From: UBA2239 sp050177075
GTDB taxonomy: Bacteria > Pseudomonadota > Gammaproteobacteria > Burkholderiales > UBA9220
NCBI GenBank assembly: GCA_050177075.1
Contig: JBFXHL010000002.1
Location: 1 to 64,000 of the forward strand
Reading direction: 5' to 3'
DNA: 64,000 nt
The translations under genes were made by a program, and so were the position numbers. How positions within the stretch are numbered: the first letter of the stretch is position 1; every line of letters starts with the position of its first letter. Shown here in pieces: positions 25,247 to 34,496 of this stretch. The notes below the pieces were generated by a model. That model was given only the letters and a program-made list of their open reading frames with translations, did not search any database and was not told where the DNA came from.

Positions 25247-25972
25247 ATGTCAATAGACGGCTTTGAAGACTGGATCGCTAGCCCGCTGGGAAGCTATCTG
25301 CTGGAGCGCGAACAGCAGCGCTTCGACCGCATGGTGGCCGATGTTTTCGGCTTCAACGCGGTGCAGCTGGGGTTCGAGGGGTTCGATCTGTTGCGGGCGA
25401 ACCGCATGGCCAACCGTTTCCGGGCGGGGCGTGACGGGCGCGCAGCGCTGCTGGCCGACTTCGAGCAACTTCCTTTCGCCGGCAACAGCGTGGATCTGCT
25501 GTTGATGCCCCATGTGCTGGAATTCAGCGCCAACCCCCACCAGGTGCTGCGGGAGGCAGAGCGGGTGCTGATTCCCGAAGGGCAGGTGGTGATCAGCGGC
25601 TTCAACCCCTGGAGCCTGTGGGGCCTGGGGCGCCGCCTGCCGGGGTGGCGCGAGAACTATCCCTGGCGCGGCCGTTTCATCTCGTTGCCGCGTCTCAAGG
25701 ACTGGTGTGCGCTCCTGGGGTTCGAGATCGTGGCGGGGGCTTTTTGCTGCTATGCGCCGCCTCTGGCCAACGAGCGCTGGCGGGAGCGTTTCCGCTTCAT
25801 GGAAAAGGCCGGGGACCGGTGGTGGCCGGTGGGGGCGGGGGTGTATATCGTCCAGGCCAAGAAACGGGTGCACGGCCTGCGCCTCATTACCCCCTCCTGG
25901 AACGAGGTGGCCGCGACCCGCAAGGCCATGGCGCCGGCGGCGCAGAAGACAATGATGAAGGATGAAGCATGA
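25247..25972 (+). CDS. SAM-dependent methyltransferase (type 11 family)
   Basis: 241-residue Rossmann-fold methyltransferase of the class commonly found between gloB and rnhA in betaproteobacteria. Visible are the acidic motif DFEQLPFAGNSVDLLLMPHVLEF split over about residues 66-88, and the post-motif VLREAERVLIPEGQVVISGFNP. The substrate is unknown. Its last residues (MMKDEA) and its stop are made from AGGATGA heptad repeats that also supply the start of rnhA (ATGA overlap). The C-terminal extension therefore probably arose with the repeat. Confidence 0.85.
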   Translation: MSIDGFEDWIASPLGSYLLEREQQRFDRMVADVFGFNAVQLGFEGFDLLRANRMANRFRAGRDGRAALLADFEQLPFAGNSVDLLLMPHVLEFSANPHQVLREAERVLIPEGQVVISGFNPWSLWGLGRRLPGWRENYPWRGRFISLPRLKDWCALLGFEIVAGAFCCYAPPLANERWRERFRFMEKAGDRWWPVGAGVYIVQAKKRVHGLRLITPSWNEVAATRKAMAPAAQKTMMKDEA

Positions 25973-25986
25973 AGGATGAAGGGAAG
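25952..25986 (+). repeat. AGGATGA-type heptad repeats spanning the methyltransferase/rnhA junction
   Basis: Five consecutive 7-mers: ATGATGA, AGGATGA, AGCATGA, AGGATGA, AGGGAAG. The third one carries both the rnhA ATG (25969) and the upstream TGA stop (25970-25972). Confidence 0.8.
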
Positions 25987-26412
25987 ATCGTCGATATCTA
26001 CACCGACGGCGCCTGCAAGGGCAACCCCGGCCCCGGCGGCTGGGGGGCGCTGCTGGTGTACGGCGGGAAGGAGAAGGAACTGTTCGGCGGCGAAAAGGAA
26101 ACCACCAACAACCGCATGGAACTGCTGGCGGTGATCCGGGCCCTGGAGGCCCTGACCCGGCCCTGTCAAGTGCGATTGCACACCGATTCCCAGTACGTGC
26201 AGAAAGGCATTTCCGAGTGGATACACGGCTGGAAGCGCAACGGCTGGCGCACGTCCAGCAAGCAACCGGTGAAGAACGCCGACCTGTGGCAGCGCCTGGA
26301 CGAACTGGCGGCGGGACATGCCATCGAGTGGTGCTGGGTCAAGGGCCACGCCGGCCACGACGGCAACGAGCGGGCGGACCGGCTGGCCAACCGGGGCGTG
26401 GCGGTTGCGTGA
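25969..26412 (+). CDS. rnhA: RnhA, ribonuclease HI
   Basis: Degrades RNA in RNA-DNA hybrids. The 147 residues have the full catalytic set: Asp in IYTDGACKGNPG, Glu in NNRMELLAV, Asp in LHTDSQYV, Asp in NERADRLAN, and the His-bearing loop GHAGHDG. The start overlaps the methyltransferase stop by ATGA. The first five residues (MKDEG) derive from heptad repeats and extend the usual N-terminus slightly. dnaQ follows after 63 nt, the usual neighbour. Confidence 0.97.
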   Translation: MKDEGKIVDIYTDGACKGNPGPGGWGALLVYGGKEKELFGGEKETTNNRMELLAVIRALEALTRPCQVRLHTDSQYVQKGISEWIHGWKRNGWRTSSKQPVKNADLWQRLDELAAGHAIEWCWVKGHAGHDGNERADRLANRGVAVA

Positions 26413-26475
26413 ACCGCCGCCGGCTTTAGGGACATTACGTATTTAACGATCGCTGCCAGTGAGGAATAATGCTCC

Positions 26476-27195
26476 ATGCGACAAATTGTTCTGGATACCG
26501 AAACGACGGGCCTGGATTGGAAGGCCGGCCACCGGGTGATCGAAATCGCGGCGGTGGAAATGGTGAACCGCCAGCTGACCGGCAATCATTTTCACTACTA
26601 TCTGAATCCTGACCGGGAAATCGACGCCGGCGCCCAGGAGGTCCATGGCATCAGCCTGGAATTCCTCCAGGACAAGCCGCGCTTCGGCGATATCGTCGGG
26701 GATTTTCTCGACTACGTGGCGGGGGCGGAGCTGGTGATCCATAACGCTCCCTTCGACGTGGGCTTCCTCAACCACGAGCTGGGCCTTCTGGGCAAGGAGC
26801 CGGTGGAAGCCGTTTGCAGCGGCGTGGTGGACACCCTGCGCCTGGCCAAGGAACTGCACCCGGGCAAGCGCAACAGCCTGGATGCCCTGTGCGAACGCTA
26901 CGAAGTGGACAACTCGGGGCGGACGCTGCACGGCGCCTTGTTGGACTCGGAACTGCTGGCCGAGGTGTACCTGGCCATGACGCGGGGCCAGGAAACCCTG
27001 GCCATCGACATCAGCCACGATTCGGTGCTGGCTATGCCGTTCCAGGGCGAAGCAAGGCCGAAATTGTTCGTCCTGCCGGCGACGGAAGAAGAATTGGCGG
27101 CCCATCAGGCCCAACTGGAAGAAATAGAAAAAGCGAGCCAGGGAGATTGTTTGTGGAACAAGTTGGTGGGGGCGGAGGCCGTAGCCGCGGACTAG
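26476..27195 (+). CDS. dnaQ: DnaQ, DNA polymerase III epsilon subunit (3'-5' proofreading exonuclease)
   Basis: Proofreading subunit of the replicative polymerase. The 239 residues match the E. coli length. Exo I is LDTETTGLDW, Exo II has HNAPFDVGFLNHEL, and Exo III contains LHGALLDSELLAEVYLA. The C-terminal tail for binding the alpha subunit is present. Its 3' end overlaps by 43 nt the likely GTG start of the TonB receptor gene that follows, in another frame. Confidence 0.96.
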   Translation: MRQIVLDTETTGLDWKAGHRVIEIAAVEMVNRQLTGNHFHYYLNPDREIDAGAQEVHGISLEFLQDKPRFGDIVGDFLDYVAGAELVIHNAPFDVGFLNHELGLLGKEPVEAVCSGVVDTLRLAKELHPGKRNSLDALCERYEVDNSGRTLHGALLDSELLAEVYLAMTRGQETLAIDISHDSVLAMPFQGEARPKLFVLPATEEELAAHQAQLEEIEKASQGDCLWNKLVGAEAVAAD

Positions 27196-29171
27196 CGCTG
27201 CTCGCGCTGGGCCTGTTGGCGTCTCCCGCCCTGGGGGCGGAGGATTTGTCGGAGAGCGCCTTTCTCGGCGAGATGCCGGTGGTGCTTACCGTCTCGCGCC
27301 TGGCGCAGCCCGCCGACGAGGCGCCGGCGGCGGTGACGGTGATCGACCGGCAGATGATCCGGGAGTCCGGCGCTTGGGATTTGTCCGAGGTGTTCCGCCT
27401 GGTGCCGGGGATGTTCGTCGCCTACCATTCGGATCGCTTTTACGCCACCGACAGCACCGTCAGCTACCATGGCCTGACCACCAATACCATGGCCCACCGC
27501 ATGCAGGTCATGGTGGATGGGCGGACGATTTATTCTCCCCTCTACGGCGGCGTGATCTGGAGCGACATTCCCGTGGCCCTGGACGACATCGAGCGCATCG
27601 AGGTGGTGCGCGGTCCGGATTCGGCCAGCTACGGCGCCAACTCCTTCATGGGGGTGATCAACATCATCACCCGTCATCCGGCGGAAGCGCAGGGAAGCTA
27701 TGCCTCCCTGTCGACGGGGAAGGGGAAGGAAGGCGCCCTGGCCCGCTACGGCGGGCGCAATGGCGATTTCGTCTGGCGCCTGACTGCCGGCTTCCGCAAC
27801 GACAAGGGGGAGGACGCGGACATCCACAACCCCACTTCCCAGGACCCGCTGTGGGTCAAAAACAAGTTCGACGACAAGAGGGTCCGCCAGCTGAATTTTC
27901 GCGGCGACTACCAGGTCGATGCGACGAACAGCCTGGAAGTCCAGTTCGGCTACAACGGCGGGCCGCGCCAAGTGGGCGAGGTCAACGACGTTTATGCCAC
28001 CGACAAGCGGGCCGACAACCATTTCGAGCAGCTGCGCTGGCGCCGAGCCACGGCGGGGGGCGGCGAGGTGGCGGTGCAGTTCTACCATCAGGTCGAAAGC
28101 AGCACGGCGACTTTGCTCGACGGCGGCGACCCGACGGCCGTACCGGCGAATGGCGACGCCATGGCCCGCCGTTATGAATTGAGCCTGCAGCACAGCTTTT
28201 CCCCCACGTCGACCACGCGGGCGGTGTGGGGAGGGGCGGTGCGCTACGACAAGACCTTTGCCCCCTATTACCTGGGGGTGAAAGAGAATACCTATCTCTG
28301 GCAGGACCGGCCCTTTCATCTAACCCAGCTGTTCGGCAACCTGGAGTGGCGGGTCCGCCCTGACCTGGTGTTCAACCTCGGTGCCATGGGAGAGGATAAC
28401 AGCTACACCGGCACCGACATTTCGCCTCGCCTGGCCGCCAACTGGCACTTCCTGCCGGGGCAAACCCTGCGCCTCGGCTTTTCCAAGGCCACCCGCACGC
28501 CGACGGTGTACGAAAAGGCCTACGAGGAGTATTGGCTGAACCCCGCCAGCAACAAGTATCACCCCAATGTCCAGACCTTGCGGCCGGAGCGGGTGGATTC
28601 CACGGACATCGGCTACCTGGGCGGCTTCGGGAATCTGGACGTGGATTTCCGCTTGTTCCGGGACGCGTTTTCCGAACTGATTTCGGCCGAGCCCGAGCAG
28701 GCCGCCATAACCGGCAACCTCAATGCGGGCAGCGCCACCATCAAGGGGTTCGAAGCCCAGCTGAAATGGAACATCGGCAAGGCCACCCGCCTCGTCTACA
28801 ACCTGTCCCATGCGGTGGTGAAGAGCCGCAACAATTACGCGGAATACACCAATTCCGTGCCCACCAACAACCAAAGCCTGATGCTGAGCCATCGCTTCGA
28901 TGCCCGCTGGAGCGCCAGCCTGCTCGGCTACCAGGTGAGCGAAATGCACCTGAACGATACGGGCTCCAACGCCGGTGCCAACCGGCCCTGGTTCCTCAGC
29001 ACCTACCGGCGGTGGGACGGACGGATCGCCTACGCTTTCGAGACGGGGCGAACGCGGGGGGAACTGGCCTTGAATATCCAGAACCTGGGGGACGACTACC
29101 ACTACGAGTACCGCTACGACAACCAGTATCCCGGCCGCGCGGCTTGGCTCAACCTGAGGCTCGAGCTGTGA
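27153..29171 (+). CDS. TonB-dependent receptor 1
   Basis: Predicted 672-residue outer-membrane receptor with plug and beta-barrel. The GTG start at 27153 is chosen because AGGGAGA (27140-27146) sits just upstream and the resulting N-terminus is a good signal peptide (LALLALGLLASPALGA). The plug (about 40-165) carries MPVVLTVSRLAQP, TVIDRQMI, RMQVMVDGR, DDIERIEVVRGP and YGANSFMGVINIITR. The barrel ends in PGRAAWLNLRLEL. It overlaps dnaQ by 43 nt. The next gene is a paralogue, suggesting tandem duplication. The ligand is unknown. Context with a periplasmic binding protein and a GGDEF-EAL protein suggests a sensory import role. Confidence 0.85.
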   Translation: MEQVGGGGGRSRGLALLALGLLASPALGAEDLSESAFLGEMPVVLTVSRLAQPADEAPAAVTVIDRQMIRESGAWDLSEVFRLVPGMFVAYHSDRFYATDSTVSYHGLTTNTMAHRMQVMVDGRTIYSPLYGGVIWSDIPVALDDIERIEVVRGPDSASYGANSFMGVINIITRHPAEAQGSYASLSTGKGKEGALARYGGRNGDFVWRLTAGFRNDKGEDADIHNPTSQDPLWVKNKFDDKRVRQLNFRGDYQVDATNSLEVQFGYNGGPRQVGEVNDVYATDKRADNHFEQLRWRRATAGGGEVAVQFYHQVESSTATLLDGGDPTAVPANGDAMARRYELSLQHSFSPTSTTRAVWGGAVRYDKTFAPYYLGVKENTYLWQDRPFHLTQLFGNLEWRVRPDLVFNLGAMGEDNSYTGTDISPRLAANWHFLPGQTLRLGFSKATRTPTVYEKAYEEYWLNPASNKYHPNVQTLRPERVDSTDIGYLGGFGNLDVDFRLFRDAFSELISAEPEQAAITGNLNAGSATIKGFEAQLKWNIGKATRLVYNLSHAVVKSRNNYAEYTNSVPTNNQSLMLSHRFDARWSASLLGYQVSEMHLNDTGSNAGANRPWFLSTYRRWDGRIAYAFETGRTRGELALNIQNLGDDYHYEYRYDNQYPGRAAWLNLRLEL

Positions 29172-29187
29172 GGGGACGACGCCCGAC

Positions 29188-31278
29188 ATGACCCAGCGAG
29201 CCTTGCTCCCGAGTGGTGGACTTGCTGCGCTCAAGCGGCGGCTGAGGGGAGGGCTGTGCCTCGCCGGCTTGGGGCTTGCCCTGCCAGCCAGCGCCGAGGA
29301 GCTGCTGGCGGAAAACGCCTACCTGGGCGAGGTGCCGGTGGTGCTGACGGTATCACGCCTTGCTCAGCCCCTGGACGAGGCGCCGGCGGCGGTGACGGTG
29401 ATCGACCGGCAGATGATCAAGGATTCCGGCGCCTGGGAGCTGGCCGATGTCTTCCGCCTGGTGCCGGGGATGTACGTGGCCTACCATGCGAGTTCGGCCT
29501 ACACCACCAACAGCGCGGTGAGCTACCACGGCCTGTCGGACGCTTATTCCCGCCGGATGCAGGTGCTGGTGGACGGCCGCTCGGTCTATTCGCCCCTCTT
29601 CGGCGGCGTGCTGTGGAGCGACATTCCCCTGGCCCTGGACGACATCGAGCGCATCGAGGTGATTCGCGGCCCCAATTCCGCCATGTACGGCGCCAACTCC
29701 TTCCTCGGCATCATCAACATCATCACCCGGCACTCGACGGAGGAGCAGGGCGCCTTCCTCTCGGTCGGCAAGGGGGCGGGGCGCAGCGAGGGCGCGGCCC
29801 GCTACGGCGGCAGAATAGGCGATCTGAGCTACCGGGTGACGGCCAGCCTGCGCAACGACGACGGGCTGGACGAGCGGGTCGTCAACCCGATCCAGGACAA
29901 CATTACCTGGGGCTACAACAAGAACGACGACAAGAAAATCCGCCTCCTGACCTTCCGCGCCGACTACCGGGCCAGCCCGGTGGACGAGGTGGAATTCCAG
30001 TTCGGTTACAACGGCGGCGACCGGCAGGAGGGGCTGGCGTCGGACGCCTTCTATCCCCGCTGGAAAAGCGTGGACAACCATTTCGAGCTGCTGCGCTGGC
30101 GCAGCCAGCTGGGGGCGGGCAACGAGCTGTCGCTGCAGTTCTATCACAGCTACGAGGGGTCGAAGGACACCCTCCTCACCAACCCGGTGGAATCGGGCTA
30201 TACCGGCCTGACCTACAATGCGGACATGATCGCCCAGCGCTACGACCTGGAGGCCCAGCACACCTTTTCCCCCACCGCCGCTACACGCCTGGTGTGGGGC
30301 GGCAGCGCGCGCCTGGACAGGGTCTACTCGCCCCTCTATCTCAATCGCCAGGAAGCGGTCGCCTCCCACCTGTCCCGCCTCTTCGCCAACCTGGAATGGC
30401 GGGTCGAGCCCCGCTTGACCCTCAATCTCGGAGGCATGGCGGAGAACAACGATTTCACCGGCACCGATGTCATGCCCCGGGCCGCCCTCAACTGGCATTT
30501 CCTCCCCGGGCAGACGCTGCGGCTCGGCCGTTCCGCCGCCACCCGCACGCCTTCCCTGCTGGAGGGCAAGGCGGACTACCGTTTCCGCGTCCCCACCGGT
30601 TTCCCCCCGCCCTTCCCGGCCCAGGCGGATCTCGTTTACCGTTATGCCGCCGCCACCCTCAAGCCGGAGCGCATCGTTTCCAGCGAGATCGGCTACCTGG
30701 GGGAGTTCTCCCACGTCAAGGCCGACCTGCGCCTGTTCCGGGACGAGGTGTCGGACCTGATCGGTTTCTACCGCAACGACGTCTGCAACACCGTCGGCGG
30801 CCTCACGCCGGCCGGAGTGCTGTGTTTCAGCGGCAACAACTTCAGCATGCGCAATTCCGGCAATGCGGTCATCAAGGGGTTCGAGGCCCAGTTCGATTGG
30901 CGCCTGGGGCCCGATACGCGGCTTCTTTACGGACTTTCCCATGCCCGGGTGTCCAGCAAGGACGAGGACGGGTCATCCTATACCGCTTCCGTGCCCACCA
31001 ACAGCCAGAACCTGATGCTGACCCACCGCTTCGGCTCGGGCTGGAGCGGCAGCCTGATGGGCTACCAGGTGGGGGAGACGAAGGCCATCGGCGGCAGCAT
31101 GGTCAACAGCTACCGCCGCTGGGACGGCCGGGTCGCCAAGCAGTTCAGGGTCGGCCGGAGCAATGTCGAGGCGGCGTTGATCGTGCAGAACCTGAGCAAC
31201 GAGCGCTCCTGGGAGTACGATTTCGATAACCAGCTGCCCGGCCGCACGGCCTGGGCAAACCTGCGACTGGAGTACTGA
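29188..31278 (+). CDS. TonB-dependent receptor 2 (tandem paralogue)
   Basis: 696-residue outer-membrane receptor with a signal peptide ending LALPASA. It shares long stretches with the preceding receptor (EAPAAVTVIDRQMI, VFRLVPGM, WSDIP, ALDDIERIE, YGANSF, TRTP). It differs by a longer extracellular segment near residues 468-485 and a Cys-containing loop (DVCNTVGG to LCFSGN, about 531-550). It ends in PGRTAWANLRLEY. Separation is 16 nt from the upstream gene and 5 nt to the next, so this is a clear operon. Divergent loops suggest a different ligand. Confidence 0.87.
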   Translation: MTQRALLPSGGLAALKRRLRGGLCLAGLGLALPASAEELLAENAYLGEVPVVLTVSRLAQPLDEAPAAVTVIDRQMIKDSGAWELADVFRLVPGMYVAYHASSAYTTNSAVSYHGLSDAYSRRMQVLVDGRSVYSPLFGGVLWSDIPLALDDIERIEVIRGPNSAMYGANSFLGIINIITRHSTEEQGAFLSVGKGAGRSEGAARYGGRIGDLSYRVTASLRNDDGLDERVVNPIQDNITWGYNKNDDKKIRLLTFRADYRASPVDEVEFQFGYNGGDRQEGLASDAFYPRWKSVDNHFELLRWRSQLGAGNELSLQFYHSYEGSKDTLLTNPVESGYTGLTYNADMIAQRYDLEAQHTFSPTAATRLVWGGSARLDRVYSPLYLNRQEAVASHLSRLFANLEWRVEPRLTLNLGGMAENNDFTGTDVMPRAALNWHFLPGQTLRLGRSAATRTPSLLEGKADYRFRVPTGFPPPFPAQADLVYRYAAATLKPERIVSSEIGYLGEFSHVKADLRLFRDEVSDLIGFYRNDVCNTVGGLTPAGVLCFSGNNFSMRNSGNAVIKGFEAQFDWRLGPDTRLLYGLSHARVSSKDEDGSSYTASVPTNSQNLMLTHRFGSGWSGSLMGYQVGETKAIGGSMVNSYRRWDGRVAKQFRVGRSNVEAALIVQNLSNERSWEYDFDNQLPGRTAWANLRLEY

Positions 31279-31283
31279 ACCTC

Positions 31284-32270
31284 ATGGCGCATCGCTTCGG
31301 ACGGTGGATGGGGCGGCAACTGCCGGGGCTTTTGGCCCGGCTGGGCCTGCTGCTGGCCGTCCTTGCCCATGCGCCCGCGGCTCGCGCCCTGGACGTCGTC
31401 ACCCTGGTGTTGAGCGAAGAGGGCCAGGCTTATGCCGAGGTGGCCGACAAGATACGGCAGGTGGTGGGGCAGAAGAACGGTCCCAAGGTGGAAACCCTGT
31501 CCCTGCAGGCTTTTCTCGGCCGCCAGGGGGAAATGGCCAAGGGCGGTTCCCGGGTGGTGGTGGCGGTGGGCTTGGCCGCCGCTCAGGCTGCGTCCGCAAT
31601 GGATTCCCGCGTTCCGGTCCTGTCGGTGCTGGTGCCCCGCGCCACTTTCGAGACCCTGGCCCGGGAGCGGGGACGCCAGGGGGACAGCCGAAGTTTCTCG
31701 GCCATCTACCTCGATCAGCCCTTTGCCCGCCAGCTGCAGCTGATCCGCTTCGCCCTGCCGGAACGCAGCCGGGTGGGGGTGCTGGCCGGCGCCGTGGCGG
31801 CAGAGCAATTGCCGCTTCTTCAGGCGGCGGGCAAGGGCAGCCGTCTCAAGATCAGCGTGGAAAAAGTGGGCCGGGAGGACGACGTCATCCCCGTCCTGCG
31901 CCAGCTGCTGCGGGACAGCGACGTGCTGCTGGCGGTGCCGGACCCCCTGGTGTACAACCGCAACACCATCCAGGGCCTGTTGCTGACCACCTACCGCTAC
32001 CAGATTCCGGTGGTCGGCTTCTCCCTTTCCTACGTCCGGGCGGGGGCGCTGGTGGCGGTCTACAGCGCGCCGCCCCAGATTGGCCAGCAGGTGGGGGAAA
32101 TGCTCCTCGGCCTGGCGGGCGACAGGAATCCGGCCTTGCCGCCGCCCCAGTATCCGAAATATTTCTCCGTCAGCGTCAACTACCAGGTTGCCCGCTCCAT
32201 GGGCATCGAGGTGGATAACGAGGCGGTGCTGTACGACAAGGTCCGCCGGGCCGGGGAGCAGGAGCCATGA
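31284..32270 (+). CDS. Periplasmic substrate-binding protein (ABC_sub_bind-like) linked to c-di-GMP signalling
   Basis: 328 residues with a signal peptide (to about ARA, residue 34) and a two-lobed periplasmic binding fold of the type usually paired with ABC importers or sensors. Features are VVVAVGLAAAQAA, VPVLSVLVPRATFE, LPERSRVGVLAG and RYQIPVVGFSLSYVRAGALV. No permease or ATPase gene lies nearby. Instead it sits 5 nt after a TonB receptor and overlaps the GGDEF-EAL gene by ATGA. The likely role is ligand capture for signalling, as in NspS-MbaA; this is inference. Confidence 0.8.
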   Translation: MAHRFGRWMGRQLPGLLARLGLLLAVLAHAPAARALDVVTLVLSEEGQAYAEVADKIRQVVGQKNGPKVETLSLQAFLGRQGEMAKGGSRVVVAVGLAAAQAASAMDSRVPVLSVLVPRATFETLARERGRQGDSRSFSAIYLDQPFARQLQLIRFALPERSRVGVLAGAVAAEQLPLLQAAGKGSRLKISVEKVGREDDVIPVLRQLLRDSDVLLAVPDPLVYNRNTIQGLLLTTYRYQIPVVGFSLSYVRAGALVAVYSAPPQIGQQVGEMLLGLAGDRNPALPPPQYPKYFSVSVNYQVARSMGIEVDNEAVLYDKVRRAGEQEP

Positions 32271-34324
32271 GGCACTGGGGAATCAAACGCCGCGTGATGA
32301 TCCTGGCGCTGGTCCCGGCGACGCTGATCGCCACCATGCTGGCGTTCAGCTTCATCCAGAGCGGCATCCGGGACCTGGACCTGTCCCTGCGCGAGCGGGG
32401 CCAGGCCATCGCCCGGCAGTTGGCGCCCGCCAGCGAATACGGCGTCTTTTCCGGCAACCGGGAAATTCTCCAGGCCCTGGCCCAGTCCACCATGCGGGAG
32501 GCGGACGTGAAGGCGGTGGTGGTGGCCGACAGCCGGGGCAAGGTGCTGGCGGTGAGCGGCCGGCCGGGAATGCCCGTGGCGGCCATGAGCGGGCTGGGGG
32601 GAGCGCCCCAGGTGATCGCCAGCGGCGGCAATTCCCTCACCTTCACCGCGCCGATCTACCAGAGCGAAATCAACGTCGACGATTTCGCCCTGGCCGCCTT
32701 CGGCGAAACGGAAGCGGTCAAGGGGAAGGCGCGCAAGATGCTCGGCTGGGTGAGCGTGGAGCTTTCCACCCGGGATACCGTCAACCGCCAGAAGCGGCTG
32801 GTGGTGAGCAGCCTGGTGATCGCCCTGTTCGGCCTGATCGTCACCGCCCTGTTCGCCCTGCGCCTGTCGCGGGACGTGACCCAGCCCATCCTGCGCCTGG
32901 CCGGGGCGGTGCGGAATCTGGCGGAAGGCCGGCTCGATACTCGGGTGGAGTCCGATTCGCCGGGCGAGATCGGCGAGCTGGAAGAAGGGATCAACATCAT
33001 GGCGGCCAACCTCAAGGCGGCCCAGGAGAACCTCCAGGAGCGGATCGACGAGGCCACCGCCCTCCTGTCCCACCAGGCGAGCCACGACGTGCTGACCGGC
33101 CTGGTCAACCGGCGGGAATTCGAGAAGCGGATGGAACGGGCCCTGCGCAACGCCCGGGAGCAGGGGGGGCACCATGTCCTGTGCTACATGGACCTGGACC
33201 GCTTCAAGATCGTCAACGATACTTGCGGCCACGTGGCGGGGGACGAGCTGCTGCGCCAGATCGCCTTCCTGATGCGCAAGCGCCTGCGGGACCGGGATAC
33301 CTTGGCCCGCCTGGGGGGGGACGAGTTCGGCTTGCTGTTGGAGGGCTGCAGCCAGGCGGACGCCCTGCGGGTGGCGGAGGATTTGCTCGCCATGGTGCGG
33401 GATTTCCGCTTCACCTGGCAGGACAAGGTGTTCAACGTCGGCCTGAGCATGGGGCTGGTGGTCCTCGGCGGCGCCAATGATTCCATCGCCGGCCTGTTGA
33501 CGGCGGCGGACGCCGCCTGCTACGCCGCCAAGGAGAAGGGCCGCAACCGCATCCACGTCTACCAGGAAACCGACGGGGAGCTGTTGCAGCGCAGCGGCGA
33601 AATGCAGTGGGTGCCGCGCCTCAACCTGGCCCTGGAGAAAAACCAGTTCTGCCTCCATCGCCAGCCCATCGTTTCCCTCAAGGGAGAAACCGAGCCGGCC
33701 TTCGAGATGCTGCTGCGGATGAAGGACGAGAACGGCGAGCTCATTTCCCCCATGGCCTTCATCCCCGCCGCCGAGCGCTTCGGCCTCATGCCGGCGATCG
33801 ACCGCTGGGTGATCGATGCCGCCTTCGCTGCCATCCGCCGCCAGGGGGTCGGCCAGGGAACCTGCGCCATCAACCTGTCCAGTTCTTCCCTCCTCGATGC
33901 CAACCTGGCGGAGTATGTCCGTGCCGGATTGCAGCAGCACGGCATTTCCTCCCAGTGCATCTGCTTCGAGATCACCGAGATCGCCGCCATCGCCAACCTG
34001 TCGGAAACGCTGCCTCTGCTGCAGGAGTTGAAGAAAATGGGCTGCCGCCTGGCCCTGGACGATTTCGGCAGCGGCATGTCCTCCTTCGCCTACCTGAAAA
34101 ACCTGCCGGTGGACTACCTGAAGATCGACGGCGCCTTCGTCCGCAACATGGCGGCGGCGCCGGTGGATTTCATGACGGTTCAATCCATCCACAACATCGC
34201 CGCGGCGATGGGCATTCGCACCGTGGCGGAATGGGTGGAGGACGAGGCGACGCTCAATCTCTTGCGGGATATCGGGGTCGATTACGTCCAGGGCTATTGG
34301 CTGGGGCGGCCGGAGCCTCTCTGA
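32267..34324 (+). CDS. Membrane HAMP-GGDEF-EAL protein (c-di-GMP synthase/phosphodiesterase)
   Basis: 685 residues. There are two membrane helices (about 10-30 and 177-198) with a periplasmic sensor domain between, a HAMP domain (about 200-255), GGDEF (about 268-430) and EAL (about 440-685). The cyclase motif LGGDEF is intact, with an RxxD inhibitory site (RDRD) five residues before it. EAL residues appear complete: EMLLR, NLSSSSL, EITE, DDFGSG, LKIDG, EWVED and QGYWLG. Either or both activities are possible. The ATGA overlap with the periplasmic binding protein suggests that protein regulates it. Confidence 0.92.
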   Translation: MRHWGIKRRVMILALVPATLIATMLAFSFIQSGIRDLDLSLRERGQAIARQLAPASEYGVFSGNREILQALAQSTMREADVKAVVVADSRGKVLAVSGRPGMPVAAMSGLGGAPQVIASGGNSLTFTAPIYQSEINVDDFALAAFGETEAVKGKARKMLGWVSVELSTRDTVNRQKRLVVSSLVIALFGLIVTALFALRLSRDVTQPILRLAGAVRNLAEGRLDTRVESDSPGEIGELEEGINIMAANLKAAQENLQERIDEATALLSHQASHDVLTGLVNRREFEKRMERALRNAREQGGHHVLCYMDLDRFKIVNDTCGHVAGDELLRQIAFLMRKRLRDRDTLARLGGDEFGLLLEGCSQADALRVAEDLLAMVRDFRFTWQDKVFNVGLSMGLVVLGGANDSIAGLLTAADAACYAAKEKGRNRIHVYQETDGELLQRSGEMQWVPRLNLALEKNQFCLHRQPIVSLKGETEPAFEMLLRMKDENGELISPMAFIPAAERFGLMPAIDRWVIDAAFAAIRRQGVGQGTCAINLSSSSLLDANLAEYVRAGLQQHGISSQCICFEITEIAAIANLSETLPLLQELKKMGCRLALDDFGSGMSSFAYLKNLPVDYLKIDGAFVRNMAAAPVDFMTVQSIHNIAAAMGIRTVAEWVEDEATLNLLRDIGVDYVQGYWLGRPEPL

Positions 34325-34496
34325 GGCCCGGCGGGAGTCCGGCATCCGGGCCGTTCTCCCGTGGCTACGGGCACTGCGTGGCGGTCGGCCGGGCTTCTGT
34401 GTTAGTGTTCGAAGCGGCGGGGGAAAGCCGTTTCCCCGCTGTCGCCCGGCATGACCGCCGCCGGCGCGGCGGCAATCCCGCGGAATCCTTGGAAAA

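Noticed and set aside
34325..34352. GGCCCGG/CCGGGCC hairpin after the GGDEF-EAL gene as a terminator
   Set aside because: There is no T-tract after the stem. Termination here is possible but not supported.
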